Numbered from the stretch's first letter, positions 8,993 to 16,982 are shown. The stretch is DNA of 35,040 nt from Candidatus Heimdallarchaeota archaeon (GCA_027068385.1 JAMOTR010000038.1:1-35040), one strand, 5' to 3'. Translations and numbers: made by a program. Notes: generated by a model from the letters alone, not told the origin.

Positions 8993-9301
8993 ATGTCGCT
9001 TATCAGCATATTTGAAGCTACCTTAGCGGGCATTATCTTCCTCCTTATCCTACGGTCCGTTCATCTCATAGGAGCACCGAAACATAGAAAGGCGGACGAC
9101 GAGACTTATGAGGCGGGATATTATCCTCTAGAAGATAAGAGGCGCCTTAGGATGCAATATGTTAGGCGGATCATGACGTTCTTAGCCGCGGACGGGTTCG
9201 CGGTCTTCGCGATATTCCTACCGTACATCGCTAAGGAGGTAGCGCTTCCGATACTAGCGGGATTAGGAATAATTCTAGGAGCGACGTTTAAGGTGAGGTG
9301 A
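8993..9301 (+). CDS. nuoA: Complex I-like subunit A (NuoA/FpoA)
   Basis: 102 residues with three membrane helices (about 5-25, 58-78, 82-98). The loop between TM1 and TM2 carries DDETYEAGYYPLEDKRR, equivalent to the NuoA YECG-P loop, with Ala in place of the usual Cys. FLAADGFAVFAIFLPYI matches the acidic TM2 motif. It opens the rightward block nuoA-B-C-D-H-I-J-K, and nuoB begins 1 base after its stop. The start is supported by the TATA-like element about 25 bases upstream. Confidence 0.92.
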   Translation: MSLISIFEATLAGIIFLLILRSVHLIGAPKHRKADDETYEAGYYPLEDKRRLRMQYVRRIMTFLAADGFAVFAIFLPYIAKEVALPILAGLGIILGATFKVR

Positions 9302-9302
9302 T

Positions 9303-9752
9303 ATGGGCGTAGGTGATCGGATTCGCGGTCACAGCCTTCGGCCCGTTCACTTCTGTACGGGATGCTGTTCGATGGAGATGCTAGCCTCAATAAGCTCGGA
9401 GTTCGACGTAGAGCGCTACGGAGTAATGCCGATGCCCACTCCTAGGCAATCGGACGTGTACTTCATCTCCGGTCTCATAACGAAGAAAGCTCTACCGATA
9501 GCGAAGCGCGTGCGGAATCGGATGCCCGAGCCTAAGCGGGTAATAGCCGTAGGCGCTTGTGCCGCGGGCGGCGGGCTATATCGGGACTCGTACTCGGTAG
9601 TAAACGATGTGCCGAAGCATTTCCCGATAAAGGTGTTCGTGCCCGGATGTCCCCCGAGGCCGGAGGCGATCATAAAGGGTCGGGTAAAGCTACGTAAGAT
9701 ACTAATGGGGGTGGCGAAGAATGGAGGAAAGAATAAGTCCGAACGAGCTTAG
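9303..9752 (+). CDS. nuoB: Complex I-like subunit B (NuoB/FpoB), cluster N2 carrier
   Basis: 149 residues. The four ligands of the N2 [4Fe-4S] cluster are in place: tandem C21-C22 in CTGCCSMEM, C86 in VGACAAGGG, and C116 in VPGCPPRPEA. MPTPRQSDV is also typical. The subunit passes electrons towards the quinone or phenazine site between NuoB and NuoD. The stop of nuoA (TGA) lies inside the GGTGA ribosome site for this ATG. The C-terminus runs 32 bases into nuoC, with a Lys/Gly-rich tail that is probably not conserved. Confidence 0.95.
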   Translation: MGVGDRIRGHSLRPVHFCTGCCSMEMLASISSEFDVERYGVMPMPTPRQSDVYFISGLITKKALPIAKRVRNRMPEPKRVIAVGACAAGGGLYRDSYSVVNDVPKHFPIKVFVPGCPPRPEAIIKGRVKLRKILMGVAKNGGKNKSERA

Positions 9753-10116
9753 GGAGAAGATCAAAGAACTCAAAGCTAAGGGGTTTAAGAGGCCCGTAAC
9801 GATCGTAGCCGTCGATCACATAGACGAGGGAGAAATAGAGCTCATATACATGCTCCACAACGTGGAGACGAACGAGGACGCGATAATACGCGTGCGCGTC
9901 CCTAGGGATAATCCTAGAGTTCCTACGGTCACCGATATATTACCGGGATTCCGGCGGCGGGAGATGGAGACGTGGGACCTCATGGGCGTGGAGTTCGAAG
10001 GCCTTCAGAAGCCTCCCGAAGAGCTCGGAATAAAGCGCTTCCTACTCCCTCACGACCGGGACGATATACCTCCGCTAAGGAAGGATTACGTTCCTCCAGC
10101 GAGAAGGAAGAGGTGA
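9721..10116 (+). CDS. nuoC: Complex I-like subunit C (NuoC/FpoC, 30-kDa type)
   Basis: 131 residues, a compact form of the 30-kDa subunit. The diagnostic part is TDILPGFRRREMETWDLMGV followed by FEGLQ, equivalent to the family's A-x-W-x-E-R-E-x-x-D-L-x-G-V-x-F. The C-terminal RRFLLP-like segment is IKRFLLPHD. It is separate from nuoD, not fused as in some bacteria. It overlaps nuoB by 32 bases, and its stop overlaps the first possible nuoD start. It helps dock the peripheral arm on NuoD/NuoB. Confidence 0.9.
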   Translation: MEERISPNELREKIKELKAKGFKRPVTIVAVDHIDEGEIELIYMLHNVETNEDAIIRVRVPRDNPRVPTVTDILPGFRRREMETWDLMGVEFEGLQKPPEELGIKRFLLPHDRDDIPPLRKDYVPPARRKR

Positions 10117-10121
10117 TGGGT

Positions 10122-11291
10122 ATGATGGAGTTAGGATCCCGGGAGAAGGACGGTAAGGTATATTACGACTTCATGTTAAATCGGGGTCCCCAACACCCTG
10201 GATATGGCCCCGTGAGGCTTATAGTGAAGGTTAACGGGGATTATATCGAGGACGCTCGGCTCGATCCCGGATACGTCCACAGAGGCTTAGAGAAGCTTAT
10301 GGAATACCGCACGGCACTACAGAACATACCCCTAGCCGAGAGGGCGTGCTTCATCGATTCGATAAACTCTACGCGGGCGTACGTGATGGCCGTTGAAAAG
10401 CTCGTGGGAATAGAAGTGCCGGAGTACGTTGAGGTTCTACGCACGCTAGCCGGAGAACTTAACCGTATCGTGAGCCACTTAACCCGGCTCGGTATGGCCG
10501 GAGGGGCGATGAGTCAGCACACCGCGTTCATGCGGAGCATCAAGGCGCGCGAGCGCGCTTTAATAGCTCTAGAAGCCTTGACGGGAGGGCGCTACGGAAC
10601 CGAGTTCATCATACCGGGCGGTCTCACGAACGATATGCCTCAGGATCTTCCGGATATTATAGAGCGCGAGTTCAAGAAGATCGAGGAACGCCTTAAGGAC
10701 GTAGAAACCGTGCTCCTAAAGAATAGGATCTTCCAGAGCCGCTTAATAGGGGTCGGAATACTAAAGCCCGAGGAGGCTATAGAGTTAGGCGTAACGGGCC
10801 CCTCTTTACGCGGATCCGGGGTGAGGTACGACGTGAGGGAAGCGGACGGCTACGGCTATTATAAGGAGATAGACTTCGAGCCCGTGGTGGCGGAGAAGGG
10901 GGACATATACGAGATAGGCGATTGTTACGCTAGAGTTCGGGTACGCTATCAGGAAATACGGAGGAGTATGGAGATGGTGCGTAAGCTCGTTAAGATCGCA
11001 CAGAGCTTCCCGAAGAACGAGAGGAAGATACTCGCGATTCCGAAGCCTCGCGTGGCTACGCTAACGTTCGAACCCGGTGAAGCTTACGCTAGGACCGAGC
11101 GGGCACGTGGGGAGATGTTGTATTATATCGTAGCGAAGAAGAAGGGACCTTACCCCTATAGGGTAAAGATCAAGTCCCCATCCCCCACGCTCATGCAGGC
11201 GTTCCTAAAGCTCATTAAAGGCGTACGCATAGCCGACATCCCCGCTATACATCTTAGCTTAGACGAGTGCCCAGGGGATCTGGATAGGTGA
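10122..11291 (+). CDS. nuoD: Complex I-like subunit D (NuoD/FpoD, 49-kDa type)
   Basis: 389 residues. Strong family motifs: RGPQHPGYGPVRLIVKVNGD, DPGYVHRGLEKLMEYRT, and the C-terminus LSLDECPGDLDR. This is the subunit homologous to the [NiFe] hydrogenase large subunit. The four Ni-binding cysteines are not complete: one Cys remains at each former pair (C76 in ERACFID, C383 in DECPGD), with Asp at the other position. It should therefore be a quinone/phenazine-type D subunit, not a hydrogenase. I chose the ATG at 10122 because GGTGAT lies 4 bases upstream; 10116 is possible. A much longer upstream frame (from 9972) runs inside nuoC and is not real. Confidence 0.94.
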   Translation: MMELGSREKDGKVYYDFMLNRGPQHPGYGPVRLIVKVNGDYIEDARLDPGYVHRGLEKLMEYRTALQNIPLAERACFIDSINSTRAYVMAVEKLVGIEVPEYVEVLRTLAGELNRIVSHLTRLGMAGGAMSQHTAFMRSIKARERALIALEALTGGRYGTEFIIPGGLTNDMPQDLPDIIEREFKKIEERLKDVETVLLKNRIFQSRLIGVGILKPEEAIELGVTGPSLRGSGVRYDVREADGYGYYKEIDFEPVVAEKGDIYEIGDCYARVRVRYQEIRRSMEMVRKLVKIAQSFPKNERKILAIPKPRVATLTFEPGEAYARTERARGEMLYYIVAKKKGPYPYRVKIKSPSPTLMQAFLKLIKGVRIADIPAIHLSLDECPGDLDR

Positions 11292-11296
11292 TGGGT

Positions 11297-12259
11297 ATGG
11301 AGAAGCGGATGATGTTAGTGTTCTTCCCCGGTGCGACCTCGTTTATCTTATACTCTATGCTCTCTATGCGGTTAGAGAGGAAGACCTTAGCGAGGATACA
11401 CTCGAGGATAGGGCCGAAACACGCGGGACCGCGGGGAATCCTACAGACGCTCTACGACCTACTAAAGGTTCTCATCAAGCAGCTCATCATACCGAGGCGC
11501 GCGGATAAGCTCGCGTACGTAATAGTCCCCCAGCTCGCTATAGTCTTCCTAGGAGTCGCTCTCATGGCTATGCCCATACGGCCTCAGGGACCGTTCCTAG
11601 AGATTCCACACTCCCTCTTATTCGTCGCGGCCGTGTTTACGGCTATGCCCGTTATCTTCGCTGTAGCCGCGCGGTCGACTATGAACAAGTACTCTATTAT
11701 GGGCGGAGCTAGGAGCATCATATCGTTCGTGGCCTTTGAGACCGCTAAGCTCGTTACGATCGCCTCCATAGCTCGGCTCGTAGGGTCTCGGGACTTGGAG
11801 GCTATATTAGAGCGGCAGAACTCTCACGGACCCCTCGCCTTATATCTACCGCTAGCGTTTATCGTGCTCCTAATCGTCACGCTAGTAGAGACGGAGAGGC
11901 CTCCGTTCGACGCTCCCGAAGCCGAGCCTGAGGTAGCCTTCGGACTCGCTACCGAATACACGAGCGTGATGTTAGCGGTGCGCATAGCTACCGGATACGT
12001 AACGCTATACGCCTTAAGCTCTCTACTTTCGATACTCTTCTTGGGCGGATACTACGGGATCCCTATAGGCCCCATAGGAGAGAAGTCCGTGCGGTGGTTC
12101 ATCCTAAAGCTAGCGTTCGTGACGCGGCTCTTCTTCGTGCTTCGCGGAGGTCTAGCGCGCTATAGGCCTGATCAAATCGCCCGCTACGGACGGCGCATCG
12201 CGATGGTGCTAGCGTACATAAACTTACTTCGGGCCGGATATCTAGTGCTACGGAGGTGA
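11297..12259 (+). CDS. nuoH: Complex I-like subunit H (NuoH/FpoH)
   Basis: 320 residues, about eight membrane helices. Conserved motifs: RIGPKHAGPRGILQTLYDLL followed by KVLIKQ, and ETERPPFDAPEAEPEVAFGL then TEYTS, the acidic loop facing the quinone tunnel. The start at 11297 has GGTGAT 4 bases upstream, and that site contains the nuoD stop. GTG 11288 and ATG 11291 are alternatives. It anchors the peripheral arm to the membrane and links electron transfer to the pumps. Confidence 0.94.
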   Translation: MEKRMMLVFFPGATSFILYSMLSMRLERKTLARIHSRIGPKHAGPRGILQTLYDLLKVLIKQLIIPRRADKLAYVIVPQLAIVFLGVALMAMPIRPQGPFLEIPHSLLFVAAVFTAMPVIFAVAARSTMNKYSIMGGARSIISFVAFETAKLVTIASIARLVGSRDLEAILERQNSHGPLALYLPLAFIVLLIVTLVETERPPFDAPEAEPEVAFGLATEYTSVMLAVRIATGYVTLYALSSLLSILFLGGYYGIPIGPIGEKSVRWFILKLAFVTRLFFVLRGGLARYRPDQIARYGRRIAMVLAYINLLRAGYLVLRR

Positions 12260-12264
12260 AGGAT

Positions 12265-12678
12265 ATGGTGTTCCGCGCGTTACTCCTATCCCTTAAGCGC
12301 TTCTTCGTGTCGAAGCGCGAGGTTACTCAGATACCCGAAGAACCGATAGAGAGGCATCCTAACGCGAGACTTCAACACACGCTAGATCCGATGAAGTGCA
12401 TCGGATGTAGGATGTGCGAACGCAACTGTCCCAACAACGCGATAACGATGGTGAAGCGGGAGGAGCTCGATAATCCTAAGAACCGCCTTAAGATCTATCC
12501 GCAGATCGACTACGACCATTGTGCCTTCTGCTCTATATGCGTCTTCGTATGCCCAACGGGGGCCTTAGGACACATAAACGTGGCTCCCGATCCCTCCGTA
12601 CCGTTCTCCGAGGATCTAATACAGACGCCTCAGAAGATGTATGAGCGGTACAAGATTAAGGAGGGGGAGAAGGTATGA
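12265..12678 (+). CDS. nuoI: Complex I-like subunit I (NuoI/FpoI), two [4Fe-4S] ferredoxin-like
   Basis: 137 residues. Two complete C-x2-C-x2-C-x3-C-P motifs bind two [4Fe-4S] clusters: CIGCRMCERNCP (C45-C55) and CAFCSICVFVCP (C86-C96). It carries electrons to NuoB. The ATG at 12265 has GGAGGTGA 5 bases upstream, which holds the nuoH stop. As no NuoEFG genes are present, this or NuoB/C is the likely docking surface for an external donor such as reduced ferredoxin (inference). Confidence 0.95.
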   Translation: MVFRALLLSLKRFFVSKREVTQIPEEPIERHPNARLQHTLDPMKCIGCRMCERNCPNNAITMVKREELDNPKNRLKIYPQIDYDHCAFCSICVFVCPTGALGHINVAPDPSVPFSEDLIQTPQKMYERYKIKEGEKV

Positions 12679-13148
12679 TCGAGGAAGTCGTGCTCCTATT
12701 AGCGGCATTTTTCGCTACGCTAGCCGCTTTAAGTCGTGACGACGTATACGCTTCGTTTAGCTTGGGTACCGCTATACTCTTCGCTTCCCTATATGTACTC
12801 GATTACATCTCGACGCTAATAGGAATCATCATCTTCGCGATTTATACCGGATCCGTGGTAGCGCTCGTGTTCATGGGATACGCGGAGGAAAAGAGCGGAC
12901 TCTCGAAGCTCGTCGCCATAGCCTTACCGCTAGCGTTCGCTATAGCCGTGGCCGTATACAAGTATATCCCCGCCGCTTCCGTGGGTCATGCTGAGGTCTC
13001 GATAGATGTACTAAAGGAGCTCATCATACCTATAGCGGGAGGTCTCGCGGCCGTAATAGTTAGCTCTCAGGAGGTGAGGAATGGTGCTCGAGGTAGCGGT
13101 ATCGATATACTTAATACTCATAGGGCTCGTGGTGAGCTTATCCGCTAA
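12675..13148 (+). CDS. nuoJ: Complex I-like subunit J (NuoJ/FpoJ)
   Basis: 157 residues with about four to five membrane helices. LIGIIIFAIYTGSVVALVFM matches the TM3 pi-bulge segment of NuoJ (YvGAimvLfvFvvMl type). It starts with an ATGA overlap on nuoI. The last about 22 residues (from EVRNGARG on) are hydrophilic and read over the nuoK ribosome site and 68 bases of nuoK, so this tail is probably unconserved. Confidence 0.85.
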   Translation: MIEEVVLLLAAFFATLAALSRDDVYASFSLGTAILFASLYVLDYISTLIGIIIFAIYTGSVVALVFMGYAEEKSGLSKLVAIALPLAFAIAVAVYKYIPAASVGHAEVSIDVLKELIIPIAGGLAAVIVSSQEVRNGARGSGIDILNTHRARGELIR

Positions 13149-13308
13149 GACGCGGACGAGGTTCCTCATAGGGGTGGAGATGCAGATGATAGGGGTAATA
13201 TTATTAGCGCTACAGTACGCCTCTTCCGCGAGCGCGCTTGCTACCTTAGCGGTTTTGATGATCGTACTAGAGGCGATGAAAGTCTCAGCGGCGATAGGGT
13301 TAAGATGA
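13081..13308 (+). CDS. nuoK: Complex I-like subunit K (NuoK/FpoK), short
   Basis: 75 residues with three helices, against about 100 for typical NuoK. IGVEMQMIGVILLALQYA carries the conserved TM2 glutamate, and VLEAMKVSAAIGLR matches the TM3 acidic motif (EaAiGLa type). The protein ends right after GLR, so the usual C-terminal tail is missing. A strong GGAGGTGAGG site lies just before the ATG at 13081. A T6 run follows the TGA and probably ends the operon. Confidence 0.85.
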   Translation: MVLEVAVSIYLILIGLVVSLSAKTRTRFLIGVEMQMIGVILLALQYASSASALATLAVLMIVLEAMKVSAAIGLR

Positions 13309-13314
13309 TTTTTT
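13309..13314 (+). terminator. T6 run ending the nuoA-K operon
   Basis: Six T residues follow the nuoK TGA (13306-13308) directly. Likely intrinsic terminator of the rightward complex I transcript. Confidence 0.4.
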
Positions 13315-13501
13315 AAAAATCTAGTAGCTTCTTTAGCCTCCTAGAGCTTATGTAGATCCGTTTATTTTCGGCTACCGCGTTCTTAGGCGAGTAAGATACG
13401 AAGGAGGAAAGCTGTGGTCTCAATCTCCTATAAAACGCGTTAAGGAGTAAAGCGACGAACGTCTTCGTGAGATAAACCTTAAAAGCCCGATAAAAATCAC
13501 G
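13313..13501 (-). other. Possible small coding frame without a usual start codon
   Basis: Between nuoK and L35Ae a 62-codon open frame on the minus strand ends with TAA at 13313-13315. Its codon choice (AAG, CTA, AGG, ATC, TAC) resembles that of real genes, and the end reads KRIYISSRRLKKLLDF. It has no ATG or GTG; the only candidate is a TTG at 13421-13423, which would give 36 residues. The upper part contains CTTTTAAGG, a possible minus-strand TATA element near 13475-13485. It could be a small basic protein with an odd start, the remains of a frameshifted gene, or chance. I recognise no family. Confidence 0.25.
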
Positions 13502-13772
13502 TTACGATCTCTACGTACGGATGTAGCCTTATCTGTCCGGGAACGCCTTTCTCGAACCTCACGAGTACGCGGTCCTTCTTGTTTGATCCCCGTACACGTA
13601 TCACGCGACCCTTTATGACTACCTTTCCATTAGGGTGCCTCCGTATTACCTTCTTCCCTAGAAGCTCGTGAGCCTTTACTCCCTCGGGTATCCTCACGAT
13701 CACCGTGTCGGGTCTATATAGCGTGACCTGAGAACGCTTCTTAAGACGGAAGTTCACCACGTATCCCTTCAT
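13497..13772 (-). CDS. rpl35ae: Large-subunit ribosomal protein L35Ae (eL33)
   Basis: 91 residues from the ATG at 13772, the normal length. The start MKGYVVNFRLKKRSQ and the later LGKKVIRRHPNGKVVIKGRV then VRGSNKK match archaeal L35Ae, a small beta-barrel protein of the 50S subunit. An in-frame ATG 39 codons further up would run through the end of the neighbouring membrane protein gene and is rejected. It is last in a leftward set after ornithine carbamoyltransferase and the membrane protein, 32 bases downstream of the latter. The patchy presence of this protein among archaea is a useful lineage mark. Confidence 0.9.
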   Translation of the reverse strand: MKGYVVNFRLKKRSQVTLYRPDTVIVRIPEGVKAHELLGKKVIRRHPNGKVVIKGRVIRVRGSNKKDRVLVRFEKGVPGQIRLHPYVEIVT

Positions 13773-13804
13773 TCGTTTTCGACCATACGACGAAAAGAAA
13801 TCGT

Positions 13805-14341
13805 TTATCGGGGAAAGAGCATAGCGAGGAGTATTCCGACGATCAATTCGGCCGCGAGTATAGTTACCCGAGGTCTTAGTAACGAACAACGATCGCCTCT
13901 CGGCTCGAGGGAGTATAGGGGAAAACCGTAGATAAATATAGCTATCCCAGCGATGAATAAGGAGCCTAAGGAGAACGCTCTCGGAACTATGACTTCCCGA
14001 AAGGCCCCGTGTAACCCTGCGGAGAGTACGATTTTATCGATCTCACACCCGCTTTTAATCGTATAGCGCGACCGTAGATAGAAGTGTACTAAGAATATCG
14101 GTACGCTACGCACCCGATCATGTATTAAGCTATGAGCCTCGCCATGTAGGCCCCCTCCGAGATAATAAGCGATGGTTTCCTCTATTACTATAAAAGGAAG
14201 AACGAATGACCGGAACCTCACTCTTCTTATTAATAATATGTAGTACGAGAACAACGCTCCGAGATATATTATAAGTCTATGATCCGATACCGCTAGCACA
14301 AGAGCGGAGATTATTACGTAGAGATGGAGGAGCCTTCTCAT
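13805..14341 (-). CDS. Hypothetical integral membrane protein
   Basis: 178 residues with about five hydrophobic segments (near residues 5-25, 26-38, 45-63, 125-145 and 160-176). The central loop holds several His and charged residues (LHGEAHSLIHDRVR, AGLHGAFRE). This could suggest metal binding or a membrane-bound metal-dependent hydrolase of the YdjM/LexA-binding type, but I cannot confirm that. It ends in MLFPR. A TATA-like AGTATAAGCG lies about 20 bases before the start. It sits between L35Ae and ornithine carbamoyltransferase on the same strand. Function unknown. Confidence 0.7.
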   Translation of the reverse strand: MRRLLHLYVIISALVLAVSDHRLIIYLGALFSYYILLIRRVRFRSFVLPFIVIEETIAYYLGGGLHGEAHSLIHDRVRSVPIFLVHFYLRSRYTIKSGCEIDKIVLSAGLHGAFREVIVPRAFSLGSLFIAGIAIFIYGFPLYSLEPRGDRCSLLRPRVTILAAELIVGILLAMLFPR

Positions 14342-14480
14342 TAAAACGGGACGCTTATACTCCTAAGGTTCCTCATCACGTACGCCTTTATCCTATTACT
14401 CAATCACATACGTGAGGACGCGTTTCTCGCGAGAGTCTCCGCGGGTCCGGACTATTAAAGGAAGAGGAGTGTTTAAAAAT

Positions 14481-15377
14481 TCAAATCCCTAAGATGAGGT
14501 CCTCAAACACGGCTATAGCGGTCCGCATCCTATTTTCGGCCTGCTCGAAGACGACGCTGTGCTCTTCGTCCTCGAACACGTCGTCCGTTACTTCCTCTCC
14601 TACGTGTCTCGGTAAGCAGTGCATGAAGATATAATCCTCGTGAGCGTGCTTAACGAGCTCAGCGTTTACCTGATACGGCCTCAAGAGTTGTTTCTTCTTT
14701 TCCGCCTCGGCTTCCTGTCCCATCGATACCCGAACGTCCGTGTATATCACGTGCGCCCCCTTCACGGCTTCCACGGGGTCCTCGGTGATGTGTAAGCGAT
14801 CGCCGCATACCTCAAGGACGAGCTTATCCGGTTGTAGCTCCTTAGGGGTAGCGATCCGCATCTCCGCTCCTAGCTTACACGCGCCTATAGCTAAGGAGTT
14901 AGCTACGTTCGAGGACCCGTCTCCTACGAACGCTATCTTTAGTCCGCTGATGCGGTTAAAGTGCTCATATATGGTCATAAGATCGGCTAGAGCCTGAAGC
15001 GGATGGAAGCGATCGCTTAAGGCGTTGATCACGGGCACATCGCTCCGCTCAGCGAGCTCCTCTAGATCCTTATGAGAGTATACTCTAGCCGTTATTCCGG
15101 AGACGTAACGCGATAGGACGCGGGCGAAGTCCTTGATGGGCTCTCCGCGGGATAGCTGGGTCGTCCTAGCCTCTAGGTATATGGGATGTAGCCCTAAGTA
15201 AGCGGCGGCCGCCTCTAGGGATACGCGAGTACGCGTAGAGGGCTTCATGAATATTAGCGCTACGGACTCGCCCGTAGGAGTCGAAGCGGGCGTGGGGTTA
15301 TACTTATGATCTAAGGCGTTATTAATCCGTCTCCGAATGTCTCCCTCAGAATAATCCGCGAGAGTTAAGAGGTGCAT
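14481..15377 (-). CDS. argF: Ornithine carbamoyltransferase
   Basis: 298 residues. It joins carbamoyl phosphate and ornithine to make citrulline in arginine synthesis. Motifs are complete: STRTR (residues 47-51) for carbamoyl phosphate, HPLQALADLMTI (125-136), DVRVSMGQEAE, and FMHCLPRH with the catalytic Cys (253-256). The loop DVRVSMG has Arg where many OTCs have Trp. I prefer the ATG at 15377 (MHLLTLADYSE), which matches the family N-terminus; five codons upstream is an alternative start at 15392. A TATA-like CATAAACC lies about 25 bases upstream, fitting a leaderless start. Confidence 0.95.
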   Translation of the reverse strand: MHLLTLADYSEGDIRRRINNALDHKYNPTPASTPTGESVALIFMKPSTRTRVSLEAAAAYLGLHPIYLEARTTQLSRGEPIKDFARVLSRYVSGITARVYSHKDLEELAERSDVPVINALSDRFHPLQALADLMTIYEHFNRISGLKIAFVGDGSSNVANSLAIGACKLGAEMRIATPKELQPDKLVLEVCGDRLHITEDPVEAVKGAHVIYTDVRVSMGQEAEAEKKKQLLRPYQVNAELVKHAHEDYIFMHCLPRHVGEEVTDDVFEDEEHSVVFEQAENRMRTAIAVFEDLILGI

Positions 15378-15405
15378 ATTTTCGTTCCTCACGTGGGTTT
15401 ATGAA

Positions 15406-15957
15406 ATGCATGCCTTAATGGAGCTTGAACTCTTAGAACCAGCGGTCTTAACGCGCGTGAAGCCTAGGGACGTAGAGTTCTTCTTAAGGAAGGCCCTCCA
15501 GCGGTATTCGAGAAAGAGAGGGGTAGCGCTCGACGTTTCGATAGAGTTTGAGCCCATAGAGGGTGATCTTATAGAGATCGTCGCGAGGAAGTTTCCGGGT
15601 AATGAAAGGAAGCGCGTGAAGGCTTTAAGAACGGGTATCGTAAGCGTGGAAGCGAACGTAGAACCGGTAGAAGCTCTAATGTATCTTAACGAGCCGTCCG
15701 GCCCGTTGAGTTTCTTCCGTAAGGCGTGCCACCATACGAGAAACTATCTCAAGGCGCTCGCGCGTAAGAACGTTATAAGACGCTTCGTGATACCGTGCGA
15801 GCTCACTAATCTAGCGCTCGGTTATCTAGTACCGCCCCGGTTCCTCGGAAGGAAGGAAGAGAGTATACGGCTATGGCGCGACGATAGGGGTTTCCGGCAC
15901 GTGTTCGGTCTAGCTAGGATCTCGATAACGTTACGAATTACCCCCGACGTTTCGTAA
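15406..15957 (+). CDS. Unrecognised conserved-looking protein upstream of mtnA
   Basis: 183 residues (179 if it starts at the second ATG, 15418). Charged N-terminal half, then FRKACHHTRNYLKALARKN, PCELTNLALGYLVPPRFLGR and FRHVFGLARISITLRI near the end. The clustered Cys/His residues (CHH, PCE) might bind metal or act in catalysis. No membrane segment is evident. Its stop lies 2 bases before the mtnA start, so it is surely co-transcribed with mtnA and cutA. The gene starts about 30 bases from the divergent argF, sharing a short promoter region. I do not recognise the family. Confidence 0.65.
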   Translation: MHALMELELLEPAVLTRVKPRDVEFFLRKALQRYSRKRGVALDVSIEFEPIEGDLIEIVARKFPGNERKRVKALRTGIVSVEANVEPVEALMYLNEPSGPLSFFRKACHHTRNYLKALARKNVIRRFVIPCELTNLALGYLVPPRFLGRKEESIRLWRDDRGFRHVFGLARISITLRITPDVS

Positions 15958-15959
15958 TC

Positions 15960-16982
15960 ATGGAGTCGCCTAGACCTTTAGATACCGTAAGGTATATAGA
16001 AGAGCAGAAGGCGGTGAAGCTCATAAATCAGCGTAAGCTCCCGGAGACTTTTGAATACTTTACCGCTAAGACCGTAGAGGACGTTGCTTATGCTATAAAG
16101 AACATGATCGTACGCGGTGCTCCGGCGATAGGTATCACGGCCGCTTACGGCATGAAACTATTCGCGGACACATACAAAGGAAAGGACTTCGAACACGACG
16201 CTAGGAGAGCTCTGGAATTATTGAAGCGTACTAGACCCACGGGTAAGAACCTCTTCCGGGCGCTGAACCACATAGAGAAGGCGATAGATAAGGGGCCCGA
16301 GGCCGTAATAAAAGCCGCTGATGAGGTGGTGGAGAAGGAAAAGGAATATGAGAGGCGCATAGCAGATCGGAGCCTAAAGTTCGTGGAGATGATCTCGGAG
16401 AAGCTAGGAAAGAAGGAAATCACGTTCCACACGCATTGTAACGCCGGTCGTTTAGCCACTTACGGTCTCTTCGGTACGGCTACAGCCCCGATATATGTAG
16501 CACATCGGAACGGATATCGCGTACGGGCGATCGTGGATGAAACCAGACCTGTGCTTCAAGGCGCCCGTCTCACGGCCCGGGAACTTAGCGTTGCGGGAAT
16601 AGATACCACCGTGATACCCGACACCGCTATAGGGTTAGCGTTGATGAAGGGCTTAAGCGACGTGGTCGTCGTAGGGGCCGATCGCGTGTGTAAGGATCGG
16701 TCCGTGACGAACAAGATAGGAACGTATGTGCTCGCCACGCTCGCTAAGAGGCATAACGTCCCGTTCGTCGTAGTAGCCCCTACGTCCACGTTCGACGAGT
16801 GTACCTTCGACAATCCACCGCCCATCGAGGAACGCGACGAGCGCGAGGTGCGTTACATACGTGACGTGAAGATCGTTCCGGACGGTGCGAGAGTGTTGAA
16901 CTACGCGTTCGACATCACCCCCGCTGAACTAATAAACTACGTGATAAGCGAAAAAGGGATTCACGAGGTGAACCCTATATGA
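15960..16982 (+). CDS. mtnA: S-methyl-5-thioribose-1-phosphate isomerase
   Basis: 340 residues, the aIF2B/MtnA superfamily. It converts methylthioribose 1-phosphate to methylthioribulose 1-phosphate in methionine salvage. LINQRKLP, NMIVRGAPAIGITAAYGMKL, HCNAG with the catalytic Cys160, DETRPVLQGARLTARELS, and GADR with the catalytic Asp241 all match MtnA, not the initiation factor. TNKIGTYVLATLAKRHNVPF is also typical. Archaeal relatives can instead act on ribose 1,5-bisphosphate, and that is not excluded. It sits 2 bases after an unknown gene and overlaps cutA by ATGA. Confidence 0.9.
   Translation: MESPRPLDTVRYIEEQKAVKLINQRKLPETFEYFTAKTVEDVAYAIKNMIVRGAPAIGITAAYGMKLFADTYKGKDFEHDARRALELLKRTRPTGKNLFRALNHIEKAIDKGPEAVIKAADEVVEKEKEYERRIADRSLKFVEMISEKLGKKEITFHTHCNAGRLATYGLFGTATAPIYVAHRNGYRVRAIVDETRPVLQGARLTARELSVAGIDTTVIPDTAIGLALMKGLSDVVVVGADRVCKDRSVTNKIGTYVLATLAKRHNVPFVVVAPTSTFDECTFDNPPPIEERDEREVRYIRDVKIVPDGARVLNYAFDITPAELINYVISEKGIHEVNPI

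Noticed and set aside
9972..10121. Longer NuoD N-terminus
   Set aside because: The extra 50 residues are an out-of-frame reading of nuoC, rich in Arg/Ser/Pro. The NuoD family begins at the start used here, which has a GGTGAT site.
13773..13889. Longer N-terminus of L35Ae
   Set aside because: It would run through the end of the neighbouring membrane protein gene. The ribosomal protein starts at MKGYVVNF.
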